Shown: positions 7,442 through 17,643, counted from the first letter of the stretch. The stretch: 46,026 nucleotides of DNA from Lentisphaerales bacterium (GCA_022446985.1 JAKVBD010000041.1:1-46026), one strand, 5' to 3'. The notes: generated from the sequence alone by a model not told the origin. A program made the numbers and translations.

Positions 7442-8148
7442 AAGAGTTAGACGATCGCCTCTTAAGTGCGTACATTGATAATGAACTAAGCGTGAGTGAA
7501 ATTGAGGAAATTGAACAGCAGCTTTCCAAGGATGAGTTGCAACACTTGGTTAATGAGAAAAAACTTGATTCTTCAATAAAAAATATTATCAAAGAAGCTC
7601 CGAAGTGCCCGGATGTACTTTGGGATAACATTTTGTCAGAAGTTGACGAAACTCCAAAAGATAAACCAGCCAAGAGGCAGATTTTGTTTACCGTAATTTT
7701 GTCTGTAGCAGCTGCTATTGTAGTCTTTTTCGGTTTAAATAATGGGGTTTACCCAGCTTGGGTCCCAAAAACAGTTGCGGAATTAACTCAGAAGTCGCAA
7801 GTGGCAATGGATCGGCACAGTGTTAATAGTTTTTTAGCAACCCATGGAGTGAAGTTAGAATTAGGTGATTTCCCAAAAACACATCATGGTAATGCAGTAA
7901 ACCTACTTGGCGCAGCAGTTGAAAAAATTGCTGGAGATGAAGTAGTGACGCTATATTTTGACTGTTGTGGAAAGCCTGTTAAAATCTTCTTGATGCCAAA
8001 TGAAGGTGAGGCTTCAAAATTCATAGAGCAACAGGATCTAGCAGGCACCGATGGTATAGTAGAGAATACTGTGAAAGGCGATTATCGTTTGGCAATAGTG
8101 TCCACTCACAATGCTTCTGAATTAGTCGACTCAATTTCAGCAATTTAA
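7438..8148 (+). CDS. Probable membrane anti-sigma factor
   Basis: The 236-residue protein starts inside the stop codon of the sigma gene. Residues 1-60 form an acidic helical segment (AYIDNELSVSEIEEIEQQL) like anti-sigma N-terminal domains but lacking the HxxxCxxC zinc motif. One transmembrane helix spans about 82-100. The rest is extracytoplasmic and contains an FDCCGKPVKIFL segment with adjacent Cys176-Cys177, as found in periplasmic domains of some anti-sigma factors. Gene order, coupling and topology support the anti-sigma role; the signal sensed is unknown. The vicinal cysteines suggest redox or metal sensing. Confidence 0.75.
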   Translation: MKELDDRLLSAYIDNELSVSEIEEIEQQLSKDELQHLVNEKKLDSSIKNIIKEAPKCPDVLWDNILSEVDETPKDKPAKRQILFTVILSVAAAIVVFFGLNNGVYPAWVPKTVAELTQKSQVAMDRHSVNSFLATHGVKLELGDFPKTHHGNAVNLLGAAVEKIAGDEVVTLYFDCCGKPVKIFLMPNEGEASKFIEQQDLAGTDGIVENTVKGDYRLAIVSTHNASELVDSISAI

Positions 8149-8152
8149 GGCG

Positions 8153-8179
8153 AAAAAAACCGCTCCGGGTCGGAGCGGT
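8153..8179 (-). terminator. Intrinsic terminator of the large minus-strand gene
   Basis: Read on the minus strand, ACCGCTCC and GGAGCGGT form a strong GC-rich stem followed by a run of seven T residues. It lies just beyond the stop of the probable PPi-PEPCK gene and may also terminate the convergent sigma operon. Confidence 0.8.
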
Positions 8180-8185
8180 CTCACA

Positions 8186-11100
8186 TTAATATTTTTTGAA
8201 GAGGATATCTGCTCCGAGAGTGCCTATGAGGTCCTCCCATGAATTGCTCTCTTTAAGCTTTTGCTGCTGTGATGTTACCCACTGTAATTTTTGACTAATG
8301 TCTTCAGCGGAAGCCTGATTCATTGGGCCTTTAACCATATTTGTCTGGAATGATTCTAGGTACTCACGGCTTTTTGCTAGACTGGTTAAATCCAGTGAGA
8401 CCTTATTTTTGAGCCTTTCTTTATACCAGTCACTTTTAATGACTTCTTTGTATTCAAATAAATTCCTGACTTCTGAAGAGTCTATCGCGTTGCCTTGATA
8501 ATTTCCTTCAGCCATGATGTAAAGAATAGCTTTTAAGGGAGGTATAGCGGCAGCAATGCTACCATCTTCAATATAACTTCGAGCTACTTTTTGCTGAGCT
8601 TCAACAATATTATCTATTCCATCAACATACTCTTCTATGGATTGTAGTTCGGGTTTAATCATATCTTCAGGAAAGACCGTTGCCGGATTATCAAAAATGC
8701 GTCCCATAAAGCGATTGCAGAATTCTCGCGTAATTCGGTAGCCAAGGCGGCTGGCCAAGACCTTTTTGCCGTTGTATTCAAAGTCTTCTAATTTTTCAAG
8801 AAGATTGTTTTCATGAAGGAATTTTGGATTTCTTTCATCTTCTCCCAGGCGACACCAAAGCTCCGGAACGAGGAGGCTTATGTCATGTTCAACTTTATAC
8901 TTATTGCCGATATAACCTGCGGCAGTTGAGTAACCTGCATAGCCAGTAAGAATAAATGATAGAAGGGCATTGTTTAAGTCAGAAGTAGCCGGTAATGCAT
9001 TGAATGGTCCTTTGGTTAAGGCTCCTTCAGAACCTGCTCCAGTGGTTGAAGGAGACTTACCGGTCAAGCTGCTTATGAATTCCATAAAGAGTTCAGGGAG
9101 TTCCTGATAATGCACTGGATTGTATACAGCCAGCGGGCGAATGCCGGGTTCTGCTGGATTGTTTCGTCTTCCGGGAAGAACGGCGTTGACTGGGAAATGA
9201 ACCGGCATATTATTGGGAATATCTCGCCAAAGTCGCATGCCTGTTTCTGCCATGTAAAGATCTCTTTTACTTACCACGTCTGGTCTAAGTTGAAGGTAGC
9301 GAGGATTCTTAGATGGTTTACCTTTGACAATTCTTGGTCTGTCGGAGGCAACAGTAAAACCTTTTTCATCTCCTTCAGCAGCAGAGGATATCAAGTCCCG
9401 CATGGCTTTAGTATATTTTACAAAGCTGACAGCCTTTTCTTGAATATTGCTGACTTCTACATAGTCAAGAGGTTCAAAGTTTGAGATGAAGGTACGAGGA
9501 CTGGCCAAGTCAGCCTCTGCTTGTTTGTCGTAGCCTCTTACTTTTGCATCGTCAGGTCTTTGGAAAAAGCGGTACTCGCAGTTAGCAACAATCTTAACAC
9601 TAGGGTTTTGATATTCCGGGTTAAGGTCATTAAGCTTATCTATTGGTACAATGGTTGATGCGGAAATATCGTCTTCCCACTGAATTTTGCTGGATGGAAT
9701 ATAGTCTTGGCGAAGTTTGAATGTTCTCCAGCTGTTATCTCCATCGATACCGACTCTTAGGTAGAGGCCGACAAGCTTACGGTTTTTGTAGTGCAGTTCA
9801 TACCCTGGTTCCCCATTGATCGAATTTACACTAAAGTGTTGTTGCCAATCAGTACCCCATTCCGGGTTATAAAAGCGTTTTATAGTAAATACCAAAGCTT
9901 TAATTCGGTTTGGAATAGACTCAAGCCAGTCATTGTATTCTTGAGTAAAGGTGCTTGAAGGAGTTAGCATTTTTATAACAGATCCCAAACTACGGTCTTT
10001 ACTCAGTAAAGTTCTACTTGGAGTGCTTTTAGGTGGAGGAGACACTAGACGTTGACCGTAATCCTTATTTACGACCTCTTCTGCCAGCTTCATATCTTCC
10101 GCAAAATCCGAAACAAAAATAGAGCCGTAATGAATAGCATCCCAAATAGATTTGGAGATTTCAGATTTACCTCCACCAGAAACTGTACAAGGTTTGTGAC
10201 AGAGTGTGCCTTCCGCCCGGGTGCCAACTAGACGCCAACTTGGTGCATTTGGGTGCTTTTCTATATGTATTTTATATCCGCTCGGGAATATATAAGTCTT
10301 GTCAGGTAGAATTCTTAGAGATTTATTTTGACCATTCAGTTTCCAGGTTGCTTCCTGTTCTGGCAAATTGACATTTGCATCTTCCGGTAGGTAAATGATG
10401 TTATCAAAGGTTGTATCAAGCGCGTAACCATCTTTTTGAAGTTCTATGGCATCTCCTAGGCATTTCTTCACAGATTCCATTGACTGTAGAGTGCTGCTGA
10501 CCTGAAATTTACTTAATGAAAAGGTTTCTCCTTCCTGGTAGCACGGGAAAGCCATAGCTCCACCTGCATGCTCTTCTTCTGCAAGGCCAAAGAGATTGGC
10601 CGAGTAACCAATCTGAGTTTTGACTTCTTTTTTACAGTAACCAAAATAGTTGTCTGTAATGATAGTGACGATAACGCCGGATTCGTCGCGACAACAAATT
10701 TTGTATGGTTGGCCATCATTGTAGAGTTCATCTTCAGACTCCCAGTACATTCCATCGCGTTTTTGGCGTTGTGTTGCATCTTTTTTGTTTGGAAGACCAG
10801 CATCTTTTTTGGTGACTTTCAGGGGGTGTGGTGCAAGAATAACGCAGCCACTGTGGCCAGTCCAGTGTTCAGGATCAAGTCCTGCATCGTTAGCGAGTAA
10901 ATTTGGATTGCCGGCATTACCAAAAATTGACTCAACGAAGTCTAGATTGGCAACCAGGTTACCTGGGACAAAAAAGCGGATTTCCAGAGACTTAGCAGAA
11001 GAAACACCTTTCACTTCCGGGCAGACTAGTGGTCTTAGAAGTAATGAGACGAACAGTTCGGCATGCTCGTCTTGAGAAGCAGTGAAGGGTAACTGCATAA

Positions 11101-11647
11101 GTTCTGCAGGGACATCATTAAAAGCTTTATCGAAGAGATAGGCAAAAGTAGCTTTTGGGACGGCTTTTTTGTCGAGAGGAATAGGTAAGCCACCTTCTGC
11201 GACATGAAAAACGCCTTTTGTTGTCCGGCGATCGTTTTTTGGATTATGCAGTACGCCTTGTGTGACTCTGTAACTGTTGATTATGTTTGTATTGAATTCG
11301 TTAGCATCTGGTGGCAAGGACATTTCTCGGGCCAGGCCATGATGATCCAGTATGAAGGTTGAGTAAGGCAGCTGAGGCTTGGCAGATTCTTCAAGATCTG
11401 AAAAATGTTGGTTGAGAAAATTTTGAATTCGTTGATCTGCTGGAGAATAAGCATTATCGAAGAGTCTATTACGTTCGCGATAATTGCGAATCAGGTCTTC
11501 AGCGACACCAAGATCGGCGTCTTCGCCTTTGCCAAAAACCGGACAGCCTAGTGCTGTTAATTTTAAATTGATATAGCGTAGTACGTCCTGACGCGAGTCA
11601 AGCTCTTGCCCTGCTTGAGCAACTCCTAAGAATTTTTTGGTACTCAT
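8186..11647 (-). CDS. Probable PPi-type phosphoenolpyruvate carboxykinase
   Basis: A very large soluble protein of 1153 residues (1155 if begun two codons earlier). Size and several segments recall the PPi-dependent PEP carboxykinases described from Propionibacterium and Entamoeba, about 1130-1150 residues. These include an N-terminal YINLKLTALG segment, DNYFGYCKKEVKTQI near 334-348, and a phosphate-loop-like SGGGKSEISK at about 492-501. Such enzymes interconvert oxaloacetate plus PPi with PEP, phosphate and CO2. No signal peptide or membrane segment is seen. The start at 11647 is preferred because GGGAG is 7-8 bases upstream; the ATG at 11653 would be only one base from it. The assignment rests on remembered family features and should be confirmed by alignment. 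Confidence 0.65.
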   Translation of the reverse strand: MSTKKFLGVAQAGQELDSRQDVLRYINLKLTALGCPVFGKGEDADLGVAEDLIRNYRERNRLFDNAYSPADQRIQNFLNQHFSDLEESAKPQLPYSTFILDHHGLAREMSLPPDANEFNTNIINSYRVTQGVLHNPKNDRRTTKGVFHVAEGGLPIPLDKKAVPKATFAYLFDKAFNDVPAELMQLPFTASQDEHAELFVSLLLRPLVCPEVKGVSSAKSLEIRFFVPGNLVANLDFVESIFGNAGNPNLLANDAGLDPEHWTGHSGCVILAPHPLKVTKKDAGLPNKKDATQRQKRDGMYWESEDELYNDGQPYKICCRDESGVIVTIITDNYFGYCKKEVKTQIGYSANLFGLAEEEHAGGAMAFPCYQEGETFSLSKFQVSSTLQSMESVKKCLGDAIELQKDGYALDTTFDNIIYLPEDANVNLPEQEATWKLNGQNKSLRILPDKTYIFPSGYKIHIEKHPNAPSWRLVGTRAEGTLCHKPCTVSGGGKSEISKSIWDAIHYGSIFVSDFAEDMKLAEEVVNKDYGQRLVSPPPKSTPSRTLLSKDRSLGSVIKMLTPSSTFTQEYNDWLESIPNRIKALVFTIKRFYNPEWGTDWQQHFSVNSINGEPGYELHYKNRKLVGLYLRVGIDGDNSWRTFKLRQDYIPSSKIQWEDDISASTIVPIDKLNDLNPEYQNPSVKIVANCEYRFFQRPDDAKVRGYDKQAEADLASPRTFISNFEPLDYVEVSNIQEKAVSFVKYTKAMRDLISSAAEGDEKGFTVASDRPRIVKGKPSKNPRYLQLRPDVVSKRDLYMAETGMRLWRDIPNNMPVHFPVNAVLPGRRNNPAEPGIRPLAVYNPVHYQELPELFMEFISSLTGKSPSTTGAGSEGALTKGPFNALPATSDLNNALLSFILTGYAGYSTAAGYIGNKYKVEHDISLLVPELWCRLGEDERNPKFLHENNLLEKLEDFEYNGKKVLASRLGYRITREFCNRFMGRIFDNPATVFPEDMIKPELQSIEEYVDGIDNIVEAQQKVARSYIEDGSIAAAIPPLKAILYIMAEGNYQGNAIDSSEVRNLFEYKEVIKSDWYKERLKNKVSLDLTSLAKSREYLESFQTNMVKGPMNQASAEDISQKLQWVTSQQQKLKESNSWEDLIGTLGADILFKKY

Positions 11648-11690
11648 GCTCATACTCCCATTGTAATTTTAGTTGTAAACCACTTGTCTA

Positions 11691-11741
11691 AATATAGTAT
11701 TTTTATGACATAGAGGTTAATATTTAGTATATTTATGACAT
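11691..11741. promoter_or_regulatory. Two direct repeats upstream of the probable PPi-PEPCK gene
   Basis: AATATAGTATTTTTATGACA (11691-11710) and a near copy ending in TATATTTATGACAT (11719-11741) stand 30 bases apart, about three helical turns. They lie 44-94 bases upstream of the preferred start. They may be tandem activator sites or two promoter cores; the factor is not identifiable. Confidence 0.35.
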
Positions 11742-11937
11742 GGTCTTCTCGGTTAAATCGCATAAAAATGAGCTGTGTTGATTGTAATGTGCTCAAATTT
11801 GGAGTTTAGAGAGGCAACTAATTTGCTCTAAAAACTGACTATAAATTAAATTAGTCTGGAATAGATTGACGTAAGTATAGAATCCGTTACTTTTATGTTA
11901 AAAATTGCAGCTTAACACAAGCATTTTAAGGAATATT

Positions 11938-12840
11938 ATGGCAGCAAAGATTATAGATGGGCGCAAGATATCTGTAGAAGTTACAGAAGAACTCAAGGTT
12001 CAGGTCGAAGTCCTGAAGAATGATCATGGCCTTCAACCTGGTCTGGCAGTTGTCATAGTTGGCGACGATCCTGCTTCACATGTTTATGTGAATGCTAAAG
12101 AAAAGAAAGCCAAAGAACTCGGTATTTTAAGCAAAAAGATCGTGCTTCCAGCAGATACGACTCAGAAAGATGTTTTAAAGCTTATCGATGAATTAAATAG
12201 TGATGATACAATTCACGGCATTTTAGTTCAGTCTCCTCCACCGGCTCATATCGATGAAGAAGAAATTATTTTAAATATTTCACCAGCTAAAGATGTAGAT
12301 TGTTTTCACCCATATAATGTTGGACGCATGCTGATTGGCGATGATGAAAAAGGTTTTAAACCTTGTACGCCACATGGCTGTATGGTTCTTATGGAAAAAA
12401 GCGGTATTGATCCATCTGGTAAGCATGCTGTGATTATCGGCCGTTCAAATATTGTCGGTAAGCCAATGGCTTCACTTCTAGTTCAGAAAGCAAAGGGGGC
12501 CAATGCAACGGTCACTATTTGCCACTCAAGAACTAAGAATATGGAAGAAATTGTCAAACAGGCAGACATCGTTGTAGCTGCTATCGGTAAGTCGAACTTT
12601 GTTACCGCAGACATGGTAAAAGAAGGTGCTGTTGTTATTGATGTCGGCATAAACCGTGTAGAAGATGCAACCAAGAAGTCCGGCTTCAGATTGGTAGGCG
12701 ATGTTGATTTCGCCTCTGTAGAACCAAAGGCATCTTGGATAACTCCAGTACCGGGAGGTGTTGGTCCGATGACTATCGGCATGTTGATGAAAAATACCAT
12801 AGTTGCTTGCTGTAATATAAATAAAATTCAACTCGGTTAA
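11938..12840 (+). CDS. folD: Bifunctional methylenetetrahydrofolate dehydrogenase/cyclohydrolase
   Basis: A 300-residue one-carbon enzyme that converts methylene-THF to formyl-THF with NADP. It has the catalytic [13 protein letters not shown] segment (Tyr50, Lys54), VQSPPP in place of the usual [14 protein letters not shown] (Cys where Gly is common), CTPHG, and the dinucleotide-binding GRSNIVGKP. The ATG at 11938 is chosen over an in-frame upstream TTG because AAGGA lies 5-9 bases before it and the protein then starts like other FolD proteins. The stop overlaps the pcnB start by one base. Confidence 0.95.
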   Translation: MAAKIIDGRKISVEVTEELKVQVEVLKNDHGLQPGLAVVIVGDDPASHVYVNAKEKKAKELGILSKKIVLPADTTQKDVLKLIDELNSDDTIHGILVQSPPPAHIDEEEIILNISPAKDVDCFHPYNVGRMLIGDDEKGFKPCTPHGCMVLMEKSGIDPSGKHAVIIGRSNIVGKPMASLLVQKAKGANATVTICHSRTKNMEEIVKQADIVVAAIGKSNFVTADMVKEGAVVIDVGINRVEDATKKSGFRLVGDVDFASVEPKASWITPVPGGVGPMTIGMLMKNTIVACCNINKIQLG

Positions 12841-14042
12841 TGTCAGAACAGTTTATAATAGATAAAGGATCTCTCTCCATCATCGAAACCTTACAAGGTG
12901 CAGGTCATACAACTTATCTTGTAGGTGGTGCGGTGCGCGACTTTTTGCTAAATATTGAGCCAAAAGACTACGATATTTCGACAACAGCCACGCCAGAGGA
13001 AGTTAAAAAACTGTTTGGTAGAAGTGCCCGTATTATTGGTCGGCGTTTTAAAATAGTTCACATCTATAAAAGTAGAAATGTTTATGAGATAAGTACATTT
13101 CGACGCATGCCTACAGAAGAAGAACGCAAAGGTCGTTTCGATGATGAAGGCTTGATGGTCTGGCGTGATAATGAGTGGGGAACTCCGGAAGAAGACGCTT
13201 TTCGTCGTGATTTTACTGCAAATGCTCTTTTTATGGATCCTCTCGATAATAACAAGATTATTGATTATTGTGGCGGTACAGACGACATCGAAAATGGTAT
13301 TGTACGTTCTTTAGGTGAGCCATCAGTCCGTTTTGAAGAAGATCCGGTGCGAATGCTAAGGGCTTTAAAGCTTGTTGGCCAATATGGCTTTAAACTGGAA
13401 GATGCAGTCGCTAAGGCAATAACGCAACTGAGTGATAAGATTTGTTTGGTTTCACAGCGACGTTTATACGAAGAAATATTAAAGATTACTTATAAGCCAT
13501 ATAGCGCTTCGACCTTTCAGGCATGTCATGAAGCATTGTTGTTAAAATATCTTTTGCCAGAAATGGATGCGCTTCTTTCGGGTCCGGATGCTCAACAGTT
13601 TCTTGACTTGATTGGTAATCGAGATGAAAAAATTTCTCAGGGAAGTTCACTTTCCAGAGCCTACTCTCTGGCAGTTTTGTGTTATCGCTACGTAGAGCAA
13701 TCATTGAATCCAGATTCCAATTTTGGTGATGGATGGGAAACTTTTGATGGTATAGATTTAAAAGTTCGTGAAGCAGTCGAGGATTTTTTGCAGCCTTACC
13801 ATGTGACTCGTCTTGTTTCAGCAAGAGTTAGAGATGTTTTATTGTTACAAAGACGTTTTAAGATTATGAAGGGCAGAAATAAAACTCGTAGACATCCTGA
13901 GTTTCACTATGCCTGGTTGCTCTTCAATACTTTGGCAGATTCTTTAGATTGGCCTAAAGTAGTCACAGTGCCTTGGGAAAATGACGATACTTTGATTAAC
14001 AAAAGACCGAAGAGTTTCAAAAAGAGAGGTTCTAACCGCTAG
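12840..14042 (+). CDS. pcnB: Poly(A) polymerase / CCA-type nucleotidyltransferase
   Basis: A 400-residue class II nucleotidyltransferase. It has the catalytic GGAVRD (29-34) and DYD (43-45), the RIIGRRFKIVHI segment, the RRDFTANALF block, and the RFEEDPVRMLRA signature of the head domain. The RIIGRRF form and the basic tail (RPKSFKKRGSNR at the C-terminus) fit PcnB, which adds A tails that promote RNA decay, better than a CCA-adding enzyme. Substrate choice is known to be hard to predict in this family. The start is coupled to folD (TAATG). Confidence 0.88.
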   Translation: MSEQFIIDKGSLSIIETLQGAGHTTYLVGGAVRDFLLNIEPKDYDISTTATPEEVKKLFGRSARIIGRRFKIVHIYKSRNVYEISTFRRMPTEEERKGRFDDEGLMVWRDNEWGTPEEDAFRRDFTANALFMDPLDNNKIIDYCGGTDDIENGIVRSLGEPSVRFEEDPVRMLRALKLVGQYGFKLEDAVAKAITQLSDKICLVSQRRLYEEILKITYKPYSASTFQACHEALLLKYLLPEMDALLSGPDAQQFLDLIGNRDEKISQGSSLSRAYSLAVLCYRYVEQSLNPDSNFGDGWETFDGIDLKVREAVEDFLQPYHVTRLVSARVRDVLLLQRRFKIMKGRNKTRRHPEFHYAWLLFNTLADSLDWPKVVTVPWENDDTLINKRPKSFKKRGSNR

Positions 14043-14043
14043 T

Positions 14044-15099
14044 ATGCATAGAACTATGCTCAAGGCTTCCATTTGTCTGTTACTTTTAAGTGCGGTGATT
14101 TATGTATGTGGAGAGTATGCCTTAGTTGCCAGAGAGCTTGAAAAGTTTCAGCTTTTAGAAGAGTCCAAGGAAGAGCTGGCAAAGAACCACCCCTCACTAT
14201 CAACCGCTTTGAAAGAACCGATTGTTGAAGAAGTCATAGAGCCAGAAGAAGAAAAGGTTTTTGTATCTGTTGAGAATGTTAATTTCCAAAAAATTAATGG
14301 TTTAACTCCACCTTCTGATCGCAGTGTCGGAGCTGGAATTTTACTGGATGTCAAAACGCAGAAGATTCTTTGGGGCAAAAATGTTACCGAAGAAATTCCT
14401 ATAGCTTCTCTCACAAAAGTACTTACTGTTATTACTGTTTTGGACGAAGTTCGCCGTCGTGAAGATGTAACTATGAAGACGAAAATCAAGATATCTTCTT
14501 CGGCCCGTTCGACAAGGTCCAGTTCCTTTCTGAGAAAACATCCACACAGTGAAGTGCCAATAGATGAGCTTTTGCAATCAGCTATGCTTAAAAGTGCCAA
14601 CGATTCTTGTCAGCTTTTAGCGGAGTTTTTTGGTGAAGGCGACAGCAAACGTTTTGTGGCCATGATGAATGCCAAAGCGAGATCATTAAAAATGAAGCAT
14701 TCGATGTTTTTTAATCCTCATGGCTTGCCTGGTGCTTACTATAAGCCGGAGCGTCCGGATAATACTTCGACGATTGCTGATCTCACACTACTTGTTTTTG
14801 AAGTGATGGAGAACTACTCAGGAATTTTTAATTGGACGTCAAAGCAGTCTATGTATCTTCCTAAAGGTCATCCAAGAGCGGTCTATGTTCCAAACACTAA
14901 TCCACTGGTGCCAATACGTGGTGTAAATGGCTTAAAGACTGGTTTTACTTTGAATGCTGGCTGGTGTTTGATTACTACCTGTAATCGCGATGGACATTTT
15001 TACATATCCATAGTGACGGGCTGTAAATCTAAAGCAATTCGGAATTCATTTTCGCGTTCTTTATTGCTTTGGGGGTTTAAAGCAATTGACAAACTTTAA
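14044..15099 (+). CDS. D-alanyl-D-alanine carboxypeptidase (peptidase S11)
   Basis: A 351-residue penicillin-binding protein of the DacA/DacC type that trims peptidoglycan pentapeptides in the periplasm. An N-terminal membrane anchor or uncleaved signal (about 5-22) is followed by an acidic linker with an EEVIEPEEEK segment. Then come the three active-site motifs: SLTK (Ser122, Lys125), SAN (184-186) and KTG (298-300). No C-terminal amphipathic anchor domain of the PBP5 type is present. It starts one base after the pcnB stop, so folD-pcnB-dacA form one unit. Its 3' end overlaps the converging pseudogene by 4 bases. Confidence 0.9.
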   Translation: MHRTMLKASICLLLLSAVIYVCGEYALVARELEKFQLLEESKEELAKNHPSLSTALKEPIVEEVIEPEEEKVFVSVENVNFQKINGLTPPSDRSVGAGILLDVKTQKILWGKNVTEEIPIASLTKVLTVITVLDEVRRREDVTMKTKIKISSSARSTRSSSFLRKHPHSEVPIDELLQSAMLKSANDSCQLLAEFFGEGDSKRFVAMMNAKARSLKMKHSMFFNPHGLPGAYYKPERPDNTSTIADLTLLVFEVMENYSGIFNWTSKQSMYLPKGHPRAVYVPNTNPLVPIRGVNGLKTGFTLNAGWCLITTCNRDGHFYISIVTGCKSKAIRNSFSRSLLLWGFKAIDKL

Positions 15100-17643
15100 T
15101 CTGTTTTTTTAGATTTTACCCTTTCTTGAAATTCAGTTTGCCTGTCTTTGAAGCTTAAGTGACCAAAAGAAACATTTAAGGCTTTTGCAGCCATTTCCAA
15201 ACAACTATCTAACTTTCTTTGCCGCAATTAGACTTCAGCTAAGGTATCCCAGTAATGGGCATTATCCGCCTCCAGTTCAAGAGCCTTTTTTACTTCCAGT
15301 TCGGCCTGATTCAGGTTTCTATTGCATAGAGAAGAGTTCCAGGCCTTGTTATTGTAAAGAGTGGCAGACTTTGGAAACATTTCGATAATGTCAGCAAAAT
15401 TTTGGTCTGTATAACTATGTAATTTGTCGGCTGCCTCAGAATGACTATTTTGGTCGAGGAAGTTTATGGCAGGTCCAGTAAAATCACTGTCAGATATGTA
15501 GTGATTTAAAAAGCTCTGGGTTGCTTTGATGGCAAGGTCTTTATTTTTAATTGCGATACCGCATTTTAATTGACTAGCATAAAAACGCGATAAACTGCGC
15601 AAAACAATCAATGGTGATTGGAGGCTGTTGTTTTGGATTGAAAGGGCTGTTGCAATGGCTTGTAGATAGGCAGCTTTTTTAGGATTCTCCTGAAGGAATT
15701 CATACCGAGACATAAGTTGAAACGCATTCCTGTAAAAGTGAGATGAGCTTTCCAAATAAAAGTTGCCAAATACAGCTTTAGAGGAAAGTTCACTTTCTTC
15801 TTTTAGTTCTGCAGCTATAAGATCCTGAAAGGAGTTAATTCGATTGTAGAGCGAGAATTTATTGCTGATCAGTGATTGACGAAAATAAACTTTATAACCT
15901 GCCATCTTGAGTTTTTTCATACATACAGCAGTTAAGAATTGAGCTCGCTGTTTGTAGTATTCCTCAAAGGTAGTTTTGGAAAGTATATCTAAGGCACTTT
16001 ACCATTGATGCTTTTTTATCAATCTTATTATTTCTGATAACTGTGGCCTGTCTCCGCCATATGTCAGTTTTAAAAATTTTTGAGTATTTTTAGGTCTATT
16101 GTATTTCTGGCAAATGAGTGAAAGGCTAAAAGCCATACTGCTGTTCTTTTTTACTTAAAGTTAAGTGCTTGCTAATAATTTCTTAAGTTCTTCATTTGAG
16201 TATTGTTTATGAACAAGTCGGTGATAGTTCTGGAGTCTTGTGTTATCTGACTGTCCTAAATACTACCATAAGTAGTAGGCAGAGATTTTGTAGCGGTGAC
16301 TTAACACTTTTTTTATGATGTATGAGTTGTTTGGGTTTTCAGCCAGCCAGTGGTCAAGCTTTTCCAGTAATTCTTCATCATTGAGAGTATAGGAGTAGGG
16401 TAAAAGAAAGTCGCCGAGTTTATTTTGCTTCACTTGTGTTAAAATGTCATGCGTCAAGACTGTTTTGATTTTATCAAAGTCAAAGCAGTTGAGGTAAACT
16501 TGAGAAATCGCCAGTTTGGCATTCATGGATTTAGCATTTTTAGTATAAATTCTTATCGCGCTATCAACATCACCAGCTTTGGCATACAGGGTAATTGCAT
16601 CTTCAGGAACATGCTTTTCTGCGAGCTTTAGGGCTAAGTCTCTTTGATTTAGCAGAATCAGTATTTCGATGAGCTTTTTTGATTCAAGTTTTTTATATTT
16701 GCTTATTGAGTTTTGTAATTTTTTTTCAGTCGGTTCCTTTGCTTGCAGATGCTTCGTATGAAACATTTTCGAGGCATCAACTGTCAGATTACTCCGCATG
16801 CTTATAAGCTCAATAAGTAACTGTATCTCTTTATGTTCTAAGCTCGCAAAACGGAATACATTTGACTCACGGCCCATGGTCTGGCTAACGTCTCTAAGTA
16901 TATCGAGCTGGTTAGTGGCTCTGCATATAGCGATATAAAGCTTTGAGAGGTCTAAGGATTTGTTCTTTTTAGTGTATTTTTCCTAGTAGGTAAACTTTTC
17001 GCTTACTTTGCCTAGGTAGGCAGCAAAGTATAAAAAGTCGGCAGGGAAGCCTTCTTCTGCATAGAATCGTAAAAGTTTGTAAGTGAGCTTTTCATCTTCA
17101 ATTACAGCTAAGTCTTTTCGAAAATTAAGTCGTGTAAAAAGAGACTTTACTGAAACCTGCTTATTATTAGCTTTTGCAAGATCCAGGAGTCTTGCGATCA
17201 GTTGAAAGCTTTGTATCCCTTCTGAATTATAGAGTGAGAGCAGAAAGGCGCTTTTTTCCTCATCTTTTTGCTTCCAGAATTCCTCAATTTGCTTCTGAAG
17301 TTCTTTTGAAAGTCCCGGAAATATTCCTTTAGCGATTTTATCTAGAACTCTCCTAGCTCTAAAAGATACTTCAGGGTCGCTGCTTTTGGTAGCTTTCTTT
17401 AGGTACTCTACTGAGTCTGGTGCTGCTTCCCAAAGACTATTTTCTGCAGTAGAGTGATCACGAAAGCCTTCTGCTCCAAGCTGTTCTATGAGAACAGTAA
17501 ATTTATCCTTATCTGCAAAGAGCGTTGTCGCCCCAAAAAATTAAAGTGAGAAAAAGTTTGTAGCGCATTAGGACCCTTAGCTTGTTCTTTATAAATACTG
17601 CTGGAGTTTTCAGAAATTTCAATTAGCCTGTTGATAGGCATAA
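15096..17643 (-). pseudogene. Decayed large HEAT/TPR-repeat protein gene
   Basis: Translation of the minus strand gives one continuous coding-like frame from about 17540 to the final stop at 15096-15098. In-frame stops interrupt it at 16983, 16263, 16161, 16155, 15999 and 15228. Sequence on either side of each stop stays protein-like, for example KFTY*EKYTKKNK and YWDTLAEV*LRQRKLD. A frameshift at the C4A6 run 17531-17540 joins it to an upstream piece beginning near the ATG at 17643, overlapping patB. The N-terminal part has a HEAT-like segment (DPEVSFRARRVLDKI). The C-terminus has a TPR segment (LEVKKALELEADNAHYWDTLAEV region, split here). No function can be given; the gene is dead in this form. 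Confidence 0.8.

Noticed and set aside
8186..11653. Overlapping 90-125 codon frames inside the large minus-strand gene
   Set aside because: They are antisense or shifted frames of a strongly protein-like 1153-residue gene.
15228..16877. Two separate small genes (230 and 204 codons) on the minus strand
   Set aside because: They are in the same frame and their protein sequence continues across the stops, so they are pieces of one pseudogene and not independent genes.
16155..16985. Programmed stop-codon readthrough or recoding in the repeat-protein gene
   Set aside because: Two different stop codons, two stops within seven bases, and a frameshift fit decay better; other genes in the window use the same stops normally.
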